Of a stretch of DNA of 64,000 bases, positions 40,401-47,900 are shown piece by piece (positions within the stretch are counted from its first letter, which is position 1; each line of letters starts with the position of its first letter). Source of the DNA: Rhizomys pruinosus (taxonomy: Eukaryota; Chordata; Mammalia; Rodentia; Spalacidae); contig VZQC01010550.1 in the NCBI GenBank assembly GCA_009823505.1, forward strand, positions 2,318,837-2,382,836, in the 5' to 3' direction. The translations under genes were made by a program, and so were the position numbers. The notes under the pieces are model-generated. The model did not search any database. It was not told the origin of the DNA and saw only the letters and a list, made by a program, of their open reading frames with translations.

Positions 40401-43400
40401 CAAAAAAAAACAAGAACTAACAGGCGCTGCTGAGATATCTGCAGGTCAAGGGTTATTTGCCATTCTACGCCAGCTGACATGAGTTCCATCCTCAAAACCC
40501 ACATGTCGAGATAGGACTCTCAAAGTTCTCTACATGTGCGCCCCCTCCAAATAATAAAATTAATAACTGTAGAACAAAACAAAAACCAGAAAAGAAAAGA
40601 CAAGGGAGTGGTGAGATCGCTCAGTGAGTGAAAACACCTGCTGCCAAGCCAGATGTCTTGAGTTTCATCCCCAGGACCCATTGGCAGAAGGAGATACACC
40701 AACCTTCCTGCCACCGTGTGCCATGGTACTGAACACTGCTTGGCATGTTGCACTCATCGCACAAAAAATATTTTCTCTAAAAAAAAGAAAGCGGTGGTTG
40801 CCACTTTTAATACCTGTGTCACTCTGGCGGCAGAGGCCTGTAGATTCTTGTGAGTTCAAGGCCGCTGGTCAAAATAGTTCCAGGACAGTTTGAGCTACAG
40901 GGAGACCCTGTGTCACCCCCCTACCCCCAACCCCCAAAAAAGAGAGAAGGAAGGGCATTCAAAAAAGAATTTGCAGTTTTAGATGAAAATTTATTGCTTG
41001 CTTACATCTTCAGAACCATAAACTTCTTTCCAACTTTGGTTTTGCAGAATAATCAAGAAAAGATGCTTTACAGGATAGACTTTTGACTATTGAATAATAA
41101 TGAAAACATTTAAAAGTTTAGGGACTCATAATAAGTTATAAAACTTTGACACTTTATATTTAATTACCACGCCAGGTTTGGGAGCCTGTGCTGTATTCTG
41201 CGTACTTTGGAAGGCAAAGAGACACTTTGCAGGTTTGAGGATACCCAACGTCTACACAGAAAACTACTGCAGAAAAAAAATCACTTAAAAAGAAAAAACG
41301 AGCTGGAGAGAATGCTCCGCGTTAAAGCGCAGCCTGCCCAGCACCCACATGGCGTGCTAAGAAACTGTCTTTACTCCAGTTCCAGGCGGCATCCAACGCC
41401 TTTTTGACTCCGCCCGCATTGCACGACCACGGGTGCACAAACCTACAAAAAAAAAAAAAAAAAAACACTCATACACACAAAACTAAAACAAAATTAAAAA
41501 AAAAAACGGCATCTGTATCCCATGTTATGAGGTCTTTATTCAATTATGCCTGAAAAATTGCATACTTATATTTTATGTTCTTCATAACAAGTTTATGAAG
41601 AGATGGTGTAAAATATCCATAAATTAAAAGTTGGATTAAAACTGAAACAAAGACAACTAAATCCCTACACAGCTGTACTGTAAGAACATAGGTGGTTTCC
41701 GTTGTTTTTGGTTCTGAAAAACAAATTTAGCCTCATCTCACCAGGAAACATCTCAAGTTTAAAGCAGGTTGTTGATTTGAATTCCATGACGCCCAATCCA
41801 ATTATTTTTTTAGCGTGTGTCTCTTTAATTTTTCTTCCCCTATTTCCTTGTCTTCTGTGCCTGAGTCTTGAACAGGTAACCACTTTAGGGGATGTCGGCG
41901 ATATATTGGCCACGGAGGAAGTGTCAGCTATTACCAGAACAGCGGAAAATGCCTCATTTTATTTCATTAAAGTTAAAGATCATTATGGTGTGCAATGGCT
42001 AGCCCCCCCATGACCACTATGCTAAAGATTAACAAACTGAACGGACAAGGTATGTCAGGTGATGAGAAAAAGCTGTAGTGTTTGCACTAAGGCTTTAAGA
42101 CCTAGAGAGATAAAGGGGGCAGAATGAGCACCCCAAGACACTCCTATCTTTGACCTTACAGTCTGGACTAGCTGCCAGGGGGACTATTATACAGTTCACA
42201 CCATTTGACATTACATGACATTCTTTATTTCCAACTCTGGTTCCTACTAGTAGGTCCAGCCAGCAAACCCCAACTCGGAAAACCTATGTGGCCGCTGACA
42301 CTCAAACACCCACAAGTATCTTACCAAACAAGAGAACGCAAATCCGGCCATAACTATGTAGACAGTCCACCCAAACTGTTCAGCCACGTATCCGTAGGCA
42401 AATCCAACGATCTAGGAAGTAACAATGTATGTTAAACACAATCAAGATGGGGGAGAGGGGATTCAAAGATAAAGTGTAAAAGCAATACTTACTGCAGAGA
42501 ATAGAATAATTCCCTGAAACATCTGTTCAGCTAGTTTCTGCCCCTTGTAATCCTGGGGACGAAAGAGAGGGGGACGTGTCGGTTCTACGGCCGAAGAGGT
42601 GCCATTCTTGCACGGAACAGGGGAGTACTAACACTAGTGCTACCCCGGGAAGGTCTGAGTAAGGCAGCAAATTCTGGATTTCCCGGGAGATCTGGGCATC
42701 CTAACGGCTAAGGGACCCGGGAGGGAAGAGAAAGTGACAGCAATCTTCGGGGCTGGGAAGCGCGCCATCTCCAGGTGGAGCTCCGCGCTCGGAGGGCGCC
42801 AAGCTCCGAAGCGGCGCGCGGGGGAGGACCGGACTGAACCCCTCACCCTCTGCTGGGCAAAGTGAAAACAAAACAAGGCGACTAAAAAATAGAAAGTATA
42901 AAAATGGAAAGTGAGATTGTGTATCTTGATGACAGAAGTCAGTCAATAAAAACGTTATTAATTTTCCAAGCTAAATTAAAAAGCCTTCTTAGAAAAAAAG
43001 TCACAAGAACCGAATATTAAATGTCACTTCAGATTTGTGCCTATTAGAAGTTAAATTCTTTGAGAAATGACCTTGAAAAAGATGCTACATCAAGTGGGCA
43101 AGTTGGTTTTTGCTGTTAGAGATGACTGTTCTTTTAGTCATAAACTAAAAAATAGTTTATAAGGCAAGAAATACATAGAGCATTACAATTCTCCTTTGGC
43201 TTTTATACCAAATGCTGACCAGACCATGGCTAATTGATATTCGGTTACAATGCATCAGATATGTAGTAGCATTTGCTAATTTCTTTTGAGGTGAGGGGAT
43301 TGCAAAACGATGAGACTGACTATTTCCTCTGGGACCTTAAAATCTAATTAGAGGAAGATTTGTGGGAGAGGAAGCAATCAAGACTTTGACACGGGCTCAA

Positions 43401-45693
43401 GACAAAAATTAAAGAGATGTCACAGGCCATGCATGATTAGTTAATACATGCTTTGTAAGACAAAGGCCATGCTTGGAATTTGAGGAATAATACAGTTCTT
43501 TTTTTTTTTTTTACTTTGCTTCTACTGACTTCTTCAAGTGTTGGAATTCTATTAACTTCTCTTCCTACATTATGTTTTTAAAGTTAATTATAAATGATTA
43601 ATATAATGCATGGTATTTCTCTTTTTTCTTTTTAATTTTTTTTTTTGTATGTGTATGAATGTATTGTTCGCATGCAGGTCCGTGCACCCGTGTCGTGCAG
43701 TGCCGCGGAGGTCAGAAGAGGGTCTCAGATTCCCCTGGAACTGGAGTTACAGACGGTTCTTAGCCGCCATGTGGGTGCTGGGGATCGAACCCGGGTCCTC
43801 TGCAAGAGCGTCGGTGCTCTTAACTGCTAGGCCATCTCTCCAGCCCCTTAAATTTTATTTATTTATGTGTATGAATGTACTATCTGCATGTAGGTTTGTG
43901 CACCCGTGTCGTGCAATGCCGAGGAGGTCAGAAGAGGGTGTCGAATTCCCCTGAAACTGGAATTGGAGTTACAGACGGTTCTCCGCCACCATGTGTGTGC
44001 TGGGGATCGAACCTGGGTCCTCTGCAAGAGCAGTCGGAGCTCTTAACCACTAGGCCATCTCTCCAGCCCCATTTATTTATTTTTTATGTGTATGAATGTA
44101 CTGTCTGCATGCAGGCCTGTGCACCTGTGTCGTGCAGTGCTGCAGAAGTCAGAAGAGGGCATTGGATTCCCCTGGAACTGGAGTCAAAGACGGTACTCAG
44201 CCACCATGTGGGGCTGGGGATCGAACCCAGGACCTCTGCAAGAGCAGTTGGCGCTCTTAACCGCTAGGCCATCTCTCCAGCCCCATTAAAGTTTTTTTTT
44301 AATTTTATTATTTTATGTGTATGAGTGTACTGTCTGCATGTAGGTTGGTGCACCTATGTCATGCAATGCTGAGGAGGTCAGAAGAGAGTTTTGGATTCCC
44401 CTGGAACTGGAGATAAAGACGGTTCTTAGCCATCATGTGGGTGCTGGGAATCGAACCCAGGTCCTCTGCAAGAGCAGTCGGTGCTCTTTAACTGCTGAGC
44501 CCTCTCTCCAGCCCTAAAATTTTGTTTTGTTTGTTTGTTTTTTTTTTTTGGTCTTTTTGAGACAGTGTCTCCCTGTAGCCCCAGCTGTCCTAGAACTCAC
44601 TCTGTAGACGAGGCTGGCCTTGAACTCACAAAGATCTACCTGCCTCTGCCTCCTGAGTGCTAGGATTAAAGGTGTGCGCCACCATGCCTGGCCTAAAGTT
44701 TTTTTTATATGAGTATTTTGCCTGCATGTGTGTAAGTGCACCCATGTCGTACAATGCCTGTGGATGCTAGAAGAGGGCATTGGATCCCCTGGAACTAGAG
44801 TTACAGATGGTTGTTAGCTGCCATGTGGGTGTTGGCAACTGAACCCAGGTCCTCTTAACCACTGGGCTATCTTTCCAGCACCTGATTTTTTTTGGGGGGG
44901 GGGGCTTTTTGAGACTGGCTCTCCCTTTAGTTCCAGCTGGCCTAGAACTCGCTCTGTAGACCAGGCTGGCCTTGAACTCACAGAGATCTGCTTGTCTCTG
45001 CCTCCTGAGTGCACCACTATGCCCTGCACCATTTTGTATTTTGAGACAGGGTCTCTCTGAGTTACTATGGCTGGCCTCAAAGTTACTCACTATAGCCCAG
45101 GCAGGCCTTGAACTTTGAGACCTTCCTGTCTCAGACTCTCAGTATCTGGGACTGGCCTGGCATTGAGTATCTGGGACTGAGCCTGGCATTGAGTATCTGG
45201 AACTGAGACTGGCATTGAGTATCGTGGACTGGGCTGGCATTGAGTATCTGAGACTGAACCTGGCATTGAGTATCTGAGACTGAGCCTGGTATTGAGTATC
45301 TGGGAATGGCCTGGCCTGGCATTGAGTATCTGGGACTGGGCTGGCATTGAGTATCTGGGACTGGCCTGGCCTGGCCTGGCATTGAGTATCTGGGACTGGC
45401 CTAGCATTGAGTATCTGGGACTGGCCTGGCATTGAATATCTGGGACTGAGCCTGGCATTGAGTATCTGGACTGAGGTATTGCAGTCTCAGTGTTTTCCCA
45501 CATGGCTTCCTCCTTTGCTGTGACACTTAGGAAAGCCTTTAAGATTATAGGATTTTTTTCTATCATGTACTGATTTTCTTTTTATCTGTTTCCATAATAG
45601 GCACGTTTACAGGCGCACATGGGTGAAAAGTATACAACTTACGGTGTAAAAGCTCGCCAGCTGAAATTTTTTGAAGAAAATGTGAATTTTTAA
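5793..45693 (+). CDS. Nek4: NEK4 kinase, C-terminal half (8 exons)
   Basis: NIMA-related serine/threonine kinase 4, linked in the literature to the DNA-damage response, replicative senescence and cilium/microtubule biology. The coding join is 5793-5960, 7294-7443, 8336-8402, 9066-9175, 11082-11170, 12865-13061, 16014-16147, 45601-45693: 1,008 bases, 335 codons plus stop, open throughout with matching phases. Recognition rests on the conserved C-terminal region as I recall it from human NEK4: [68 protein letters not shown] and the tail [15 protein letters not shown]. The N-terminal kinase domain and earlier linker exons lie upstream of position 1; I found no further coding exon in 1-5,792. This part is a low-complexity regulatory tail with a short helical, acidic segment near the end and no catalytic residues. 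The last intron (16,148-45,600) is inflated by the suspect assembly blocks. Confidence 0.95.
6033..6255 (+). repeat. B1 SINE and A/C-rich tail
   Basis: Plus-strand B1 (gctgggtgtggtggtgcatgc to gaccttgtctcaaaa) with an A-rich tail containing poly-C and poly-G runs near 6,220-6,245. The following 170 bases are plain intron. Confidence 0.8.
6428..6713 (-). repeat. B2/B3-like SINE with CT and CCA repeats
   Basis: An ID-like reverse head (6,428-6,490), a CT microsatellite (about 6,498-6,524), a reverse-strand B2/B3 body (about 6,525-6,685) and a CCA/CCG triplet run (about 6,688-6,713). Confidence 0.65.
6737..7165 (+). repeat. B2 (internal deletion) and B4-like SINE
   Basis: The B2 at 6,737-6,947 lacks the 'cagcacccacatggcggc' segment between its tRNA head and body. 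It is followed by an ID-B1 composite (B4-like, about 6,958-7,165) ending 'gagaccttgtctcaaaa'. Confidence 0.75.
7294..7443 (+). CDS. Nek4: Nek4 coding exon B
   Basis: Acceptor aaattatttaag, donor gtttgt (weaker than consensus). 50 codons, phase 0/0, [19 protein letters not shown] to [11 protein letters not shown]. Matches the human segment around PSHPIVGKVD; several substitutions are typical of this fast-evolving linker. Confidence 0.92.
7466..7880. repeat. B2 with a B1 inserted in it
   Basis: A reverse-strand B2 (7,466-7,683 and 7,843-7,880) is split by a plus-strand B1 (about 7,687-7,842). The short sequence agcagtcgg is repeated on both sides, the target-site duplication of the B1 insertion, so B1 is the younger element here. 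Confidence 0.88.
8336..8402 (+). CDS. Nek4: Nek4 coding exon C
   Basis: Acceptor ctttcaaag, donor gtgaag. 67 bases, ending one base into a glycine codon. Encodes [20 protein letters not shown], one of the most conserved stretches of the NEK4 tail. Confidence 0.94.
8510..8639 (-). repeat. B1 remnant and B2 head half
   Basis: A 30-base reverse B1 start (gggattaaaggcatgtgcta) is fused to the 5' half of a reverse-strand B2 (aagatggttcttaaccaccatg ... tccatcactccagcccc). Confidence 0.7.
8840..8928 (+). repeat. MIR SINE core
   Basis: The segment 'aggaaactgagg ... ttgagtaacttgtacaaggtcacagagctgg' is the conserved core of the ancient mammalian MIR element, and is the oldest repeat I recognise in the window. 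Confidence 0.8.
9066..9175 (+). CDS. Nek4: Nek4 coding exon D
   Basis: Acceptor tttttttcag, donor gtgcat. 110 bases complete the split glycine codon and read [20 protein letters not shown] to LSSDCSITQ. Together with exon C it makes exactly 59 codons. Corresponds to human GPSVRKAS...RRLSSDCSVTQ. Confidence 0.93.
9268..9710. repeat. Older SINE split by a young B1
   Basis: A diverged reverse-strand B1/B4-like element is interrupted by a plus-strand B1 (about 9,424-9,575). The 15-base target duplication aagcatacactacca flanks the insertion (9,408-9,422 and 9,576-9,590). Confidence 0.85.
9783..10118. repeat. Two B1 elements in opposite orientation
   Basis: A diverged plus-strand B1 (about 9,783-9,942) faces a fresh reverse-strand B1 (about 9,961-10,118). 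The second is flanked by the target duplication ggtattcttttt. Confidence 0.83.
10128..10612 (-). repeat. B4 tail, TG/TA microsatellite, B2
   Basis: ID/B4-like reverse sequence (10,128-10,330), a TG dinucleotide run (about 10,336-10,372) passing into TA repeats to about 10,420, then a reverse-strand B2/B3-type element ending 'cagccatctctccagcccct' at about 10,610. Confidence 0.75.
10613..11081. other. Unique Nek4 intron sequence
   Basis: AT-rich, single-copy-looking intron with no repeat or ORF of note. It ends in the T-run and acceptor of the next exon. Confidence 0.5.
11082..11170 (+). CDS. Nek4: Nek4 coding exon E
   Basis: Acceptor acattaatag, donor gtgagt. 89 bases, phase 0 to 2, [20 protein letters not shown] then [10 protein letters not shown] serine-rich acidic patch, close to human [20 protein letters not shown]. 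Confidence 0.95.
11229..11545 (-). repeat. B1 nested beside a second SINE
   Basis: Reverse B1 (about 11,247-11,392) and the head half of a reverse B2 (about 11,420-11,545). The sequence ctgtggtattttc occurs three times (11,229-, 11,396- and 11,548-), as expected from two successive insertions at one target. Confidence 0.8.
11700..12600 (-). repeat. B1 followed by three B2/B3 SINEs
   Basis: Reverse B1 (about 11,702-11,862) flanked by ttaattaattaatt repeats, then reverse-strand B2 (about 11,877-12,090), B2/B3 (about 12,092-12,300) and B2/B3 (about 12,370-12,597), all in the same orientation. Confidence 0.82.
12618..12790 (-). repeat. B1 SINE
   Basis: Diverged reverse-strand B1 (agccccagctgacttgg ... 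gtgtgcaccaccaggcctgg), about 75 bases before the next exon. Confidence 0.78.
12865..13061 (+). CDS. Nek4: Nek4 coding exon F
   Basis: Acceptor cccccctcag, donor gtgatg. 197 bases complete a glycine codon and read [20 protein letters not shown] to ELPS, ending one base into a valine codon. The [16 protein letters not shown] block is nearly unchanged from human. Confidence 0.95.
13180..13542 (-). repeat. B3-type SINE split by B1
   Basis: Reverse B3-like element with a reverse B1 inserted at about 13,343-13,495. The 17-base target duplication aagagcagtatgtactc lies at 13,326-13,342 and 13,496-13,512, one of the cleanest in the window. Confidence 0.9.
13600..14153 (-). repeat. Nested B1 elements and a B2
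   Basis: An old reverse B1 (13,610-13,900) holds a younger reverse B1 (about 13,681-13,830) flanked by agctgaggataacttt. A full reverse B2 follows at about 13,925-14,153. Confidence 0.85.
14160..14900. repeat. B1, B2 and split B3 cluster
   Basis: Reverse B1 (14,218-14,355) after a GTT repeat; plus-strand 3' half of a B2 (about 14,378-14,505); then a reverse B3-like element (14,510-14,905) interrupted by a reverse B1 (about 14,535-14,727), with tatatgtgttttct on both sides. Confidence 0.82.
14947..15838 (+). repeat. Plus-strand B1/B2 cluster with AAAT run
   Basis: Diverged B1 (14,947-15,066), B1 (15,253-15,395), B2 (15,424-15,655, with a foldback, see findings), truncated B1 (15,655-15,782) and an AAAT microsatellite (about 15,781-15,829). 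The part from 15,067 to 15,252 is plain intron. Confidence 0.83.
15567..15601. repeat. Inverted repeat inside B2
   Basis: Arms of 15 bases (cattgcacgacatgg and its exact complement) are separated by gtgca. Normal B2 copies have only the left arm followed by 'gtgcacaaacc', so the right arm is an added inverted copy. Confidence 0.85.
16014..16147 (+). CDS. Nek4: Nek4 coding exon G
   Basis: Acceptor gcttttttag after a TTTA microsatellite, donor gtaagt. 134 bases complete a valine codon and read [20 protein letters not shown], then [20 protein letters not shown] to ERE. Probably an amphipathic/acidic helical segment and the best-conserved part of the NEK4 C-terminus. Human has a helix of the same length. 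Confidence 0.96.
16205..16720. repeat. B2/B1 fragments and partial B2
   Basis: Reverse B2/B3 (16,205-16,375), reverse B1 start (16,388-16,445), then the 3' part of a plus-strand B2 (about 16,561-16,715) after a 22-base T run. Confidence 0.7.
16721..17754. other. Nek4 last intron, mostly unique
   Basis: No exon recognised. One reverse B2/B3 element lies at about 17,120-17,340. The rest is single-copy-looking AT-rich intron. Confidence 0.5.
17755..18760 (-). mobile_element. L1 ORF2 3' end, interrupted by a B2
   Basis: Minus-strand L1. Positions 18,113-17,868 encode the ORF2 C-terminal region with the family signature [14 protein letters not shown], followed by a W...KCPSLI...WIKRK...TMEF pattern. 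A noisy reverse B2 (about 18,215-18,503) interrupts it, and upstream ORF2 sequence resumes at 18,510-18,760. Confidence 0.85.
18784..18935 (+). repeat. B1 SINE with many indels
   Basis: Plus-strand B1 recognisable from 'gccaggcgtgtggcgcatgcc' to 'gagaccctgcttccaaaagac', with an unusually high number of single-base losses and gains. Confidence 0.75.
18936..20200. other. Unique intron with one B1
   Basis: Single-copy-looking intron. A reverse B1 at about 19,570-19,731 is flanked by the target duplication aaagtagtaattcttttt. No exon seen. Confidence 0.55.
20201..25900. other. SINE-free block of unknown origin
   Basis: About 5.7 kb without one recognisable B1, B2 or L1, while the rest of the window has one every few hundred bases. 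Parts (20,750-22,200) are rich in CpG; the minus strand at about 20,790-21,300 looks vaguely LTR-like (pyrimidine-rich, AATAAA on the minus strand near 21,290-21,300). The longest open frames are about 100 codons and match nothing I know. It may be an old or unfamiliar retroelement, or unreliable sequence next to the gap at 27,039. Confidence 0.45.
25930..27260 (-). repeat. Error-rich B1 elements around a gap
   Basis: Reverse B1 copies at about 25,935-26,090, 26,127-26,298 and 27,085-27,255, all with inserted and missing bases. Between them (26,300-27,038) is AT-rich sequence without genes. Confidence 0.7.
27039..27039. other. Single N, assembly join
   Basis: Second ambiguous base of the window, flanked on both sides by error-rich sequence, as at 2,577. 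Confidence 0.8.
27300..27850 (-). repeat. B4/ID-like and B1 SINEs
   Basis: Reverse ID-like head (27,320-27,405), B4-like pieces (27,420-27,595), B1 (about 27,600-27,745) and a long T-rich run ending at about 27,886. Sequence quality looks normal up to about 27,850. Confidence 0.65.
29395..29735 (+). repeat. Minisatellite, noisy copy
   Basis: Copy of the 25-26 bp tandem array described at 45,130-45,476, with the same order of variant units but several indels. Confidence 0.85.
29861..29956 (+). pseudogene. Nek4: Broken copy of the last Nek4 exon
   Basis: Copy of the exon at 45,601. The acceptor dinucleotide is lost (aacg instead of atag), an extra base after 'gcacgtttac' shifts the frame, and further indels follow HMGEKYTTY, so the normal tail and stop are destroyed. 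Most simply an artefact of the duplicated block. Confidence 0.8.
33660..35560 (+). mobile_element. L1 ORF2 fragment, noisy copy
   Basis: Error-rich counterpart of the L1 at 49,280-51,090. It starts after a long A run and contains a noisy B2 (34,240-34,567) and B1 elements (34,680-34,840, 34,940-35,105). Confidence 0.75.
41797..42552 (-). pseudogene. Spcs1: Partial second Spcs1 (exons 4-2)
   Basis: Exon 2 (42,493-42,552) and exon 3 (42,325-42,411) are identical in coding sense to the good copy. Exon 4 (about 41,797-41,927) is altered near its end by small indels that change the basic KIKRHAKNN tail. Exon 1 is lost: similarity stops just at its donor, near 42,855. Part of the suspected assembly duplication. 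Confidence 0.82.
42861..43619. other. Unique Nek4 last-intron sequence
   Basis: Good-quality AT-rich sequence without SINEs or exons, present only once in the window. It marks where the reliable sequence resumes after the duplicated block. Confidence 0.6.
43620..44515 (-). repeat. Four B2 SINEs head-to-tail
   Basis: Four complete reverse-strand B2 copies directly abut: about 43,630-43,848, 43,849-44,070, 44,071-44,284 and 44,285-44,514. Each runs from an AT-rich tail (tttatttatttatgtgtatgaatgtact) to 'catctctccagcccc'. Confidence 0.9.
44516..45130 (-). repeat. B1 and B3-type SINE run
   Basis: Reverse B1 (44,540-44,693), B2/B3-like (44,700-44,882), B1 (44,887-45,030) and a diverged B1-like piece (45,040-45,130) leading into the minisatellite. 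Confidence 0.78.
45130..45476 (+). repeat. 25-26 bp minisatellite in Nek4
   Basis: About 14 tandem units of 25-26 bases with core ctggcattgagtatctggg, varying in the middle (actggcc / actgagcc / actgggc). It lies about 125 bases upstream of the last Nek4 exon. The reverse strand is open through the array (PDTQCQA-type repeats), but only because the unit lacks stops. Confidence 0.92.
45601..45693 (+). CDS. Nek4: Nek4 last coding exon
   Basis: Acceptor tccataatag. 30 codons and [23 protein letters not shown], then the [10 protein letters not shown] end. The end matches human NEK4 almost exactly. The first residues (ARLQAH against human VRLREH) differ slightly. Confidence 0.96.
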   Translation, partial: ARLQAHMGEKYTTYGVKARQLKFFEENVNF

Positions 45694-47900
45694 GAATTTG
45701 TTCTATCCTGCTGCCAGAACAAAAGACCTATTTTCAAAGGAGTTTCACTTAAAAAAAAAAGTTTCAGTTGTTTAGGGGCCACTCACCATCCTTTAATATT
45801 TCTGTAGGGTTTGGACAGAGTAATATGAAACAAGTTCACACAAACAAAAAAAACCCCCAAAAAAACAACAACAAAAAAAACCCTCTGAAGATCATATTCT
45901 TTCAAAAGGAAAAAATGTTACATTTGTCCAGCTACTGTTTACTGAGCCTTAAACCAACTTTTTATCTAGAAGTTTATTTTTGTAAGGTATTAACTAGCCT
46001 GAAGACACAGGGCCATAAAAACATTGGATTTTTTTTTTTGACAGGGTCACCGTAGTCCCAGCCTGTCTGAAGGTCACTCTGTGGACCAGGCAGGCCTGAG
46101 ATCCCCCTGCCTGTCTCCAGAGGCCTGGGATTAAAGGTACACACCACCACACCCAGCATGGACTGGTTTTTATTTTGTCTATAGTGATAAAAGCCACAAG
46201 TGAAATGAACACATTTCTAGTGAGAATACCTGATTGTTACAAACCTTAAGAGAGTAGCTGATATGTTCTCTAAAGTTAATTCACTATTCTGGGAATAGAT
46301 TTAAAGAATATGAAGTTCTATGTAGTATTCGAATAACTGTTTTCTTATGTATCAATGGACTTAAAAAAACTTGAATACAAACTTTATTTAGGGTATACAA
46401 GTTAATCTAAAGCTTGTAACTTCGTGAATCATTATGACTCTACATAGTTTTATTGGATTTATTTTTTTCAATCAGCAAAAACATCTGAACATAAATTTCT
46501 CTTCCAAGTAAACAATTTGTAAGGAAAGTTCAAGTCCTCTTTTAGCTCTGTTTCATGTTGAAGTTTATTTTCATGTACAAGAAGATAATGGTTGACTTTC
46601 CATGTGTGGGGGTACACACCTGTAATCTAGCACTTGGGAGACAGAGGGCAGTTTGGTCATGAGCTCAAGGCTAGCCTAAACTAAAGTTGAGTTCAAGGCC
46701 AGCTTAGACTACAAAGTTGAGACCCTGCCTCAAAAAATAAAAGGCTATTGTGTATCATGTATTTTATTAGTTGCTTAATATGAAGTAATTCTCATCTAGA
46801 AAAATGTTTATAAATAAAATAGAAGCCTTAATCAGTAAATTTTCAATTTTATATTTATTTAAGGACTCTAAAAATGAGTAATTCTTGAGATTTGTTTCTA
46901 GGAAAAAATTTCATTTTGAGAGTTACACATACACTAATGTTTTAATGAAATAGCCTCTTTGAGTTACACGTGTAGTTTTCAGCCCTCTCAGCCCTCTCAG
47001 TATTACTCTGAAGGGTTTACTAGAACAACTTGTTGACCCAGTGCCCAGTTGGGGATAAATCTTTGGCAGTCCTAAGCTGTTCTCCTTTTCCTGCATGTTC
47101 TGGAATCCCCCATCATTCATTTTTCTAATTTACTGATATACTGCAACGCAAATTATTTTCTTAGCATTCAAAGACTGTATGTTTTCATATTCCCATATTG
47201 TTTATTTAAACATTCCATTTCCCGGGGTCTGAAAAGATTGCTCAGCGGTTAAGAGCACCAACTGCTCTTGGAGAGGACCCGGGTTCGATTCCCAGCGGCC
47301 ACATGGTGGCTAAGACCCATCTTTAAGCCAGGCGTGGTGACTCAGGCCTTTAATCCTAGCACTCAAGGAGGCAGAGGCAGGCGGATCTCTGTGAGTTCAA
47401 GGCCAGCCTGGTCTACAGAAAAAAAAAATCCGTTTCTACCTTTTTTTTTTTTTTAATTATTATTTTTTTGGTCTTTTCAAGACAGGGTCTCCCTGTAGCC
47501 CCAGCTGTCCTGGAATTTGCTCTGTAGACCAGGCTGGCCTTGAACTCACAAAGATCCGCCTGCCTCTGCCTCCCAAGTGCCACCTTAATTTTTATTTTTG
47601 AGACAGGGTCTCTCTGTGACCCCAGCTGGGCATGTAGACCATGGCTGTCCTTGAACTCACAGAGATCCACCTGCCTCTGCCTCCCAAATGCTGGGACTAA
47701 AGGCATGTGCCACTACGCCCAGCTAATTTTTCTGTTTCTTAATCAGTCTTAGCCAAGTTCTATATCCTTATCCAAGCTACACTGCAGTATTACTGAGTCT
47801 GACCTGTACCATCTCTACTTCTTGGAGTTTGTTTCCACTATTATTACATGATCCATTATTAAAATGGCCTTACAGGTATTCAATAAAAGGTGAATTCTGT
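45694..47900 (+). other. Nek4: Probable Nek4 3' UTR and downstream
   Basis: Contains a reverse B1 (46,029-46,158), a B1-like piece (46,590-46,740), a B2 head fused to a B1 (47,225-47,430) and two reverse B1 (47,460-47,725). The long stretch 46,745-47,215 is identical or nearly so in both copies of the block. An AATAAA at 47,882-47,887 is one possible poly(A) signal; the true 3' end cannot be fixed from sequence alone. Confidence 0.35.

Larger units (their letters stand above)
27850..42860 (+). repeat. Error-rich 15-kb copy of 43.6-58.1 kb
   Basis: Same order of elements as the downstream copy: four B2, minisatellite, Nek4 last exon, L1 with nested SINEs, orphan ORF, LTR-like end, B1 runs, Spcs1 exons 4 to 2. 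The offset falls from about 15,750 at the left to 15,740 at the Nek4 exon and 15,290 at Spcs1, so this copy is about 460 bases longer. Extra bases concentrate in SINEs; stretches such as 32,200-32,740 and 42,000-42,830 match the good copy almost base for base. It breaks off inside Spcs1 exon 1. Most likely an assembly duplication. Confidence 0.9.

Noticed and set aside
41797..42552. A real second Spcs1 gene or retrocopy
   Set aside because: It keeps introns and lacks exon 1, so it is not a retrocopy. It sits inside the noisy block, so an assembly duplicate is simpler.
45130..45476. A CRISPR-like look: regular short repeats
   Set aside because: Units are directly tandem without unique spacers, and the context is a mammalian intron.
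45090..45566. A 158-codon minus-strand ORF made of PDTQCQA-like repeats (also at 29,349-29,784)
   Set aside because: It is the reverse reading of the minisatellite. Three overlapping frames are open at once, as expected of a stop-free repeat unit.
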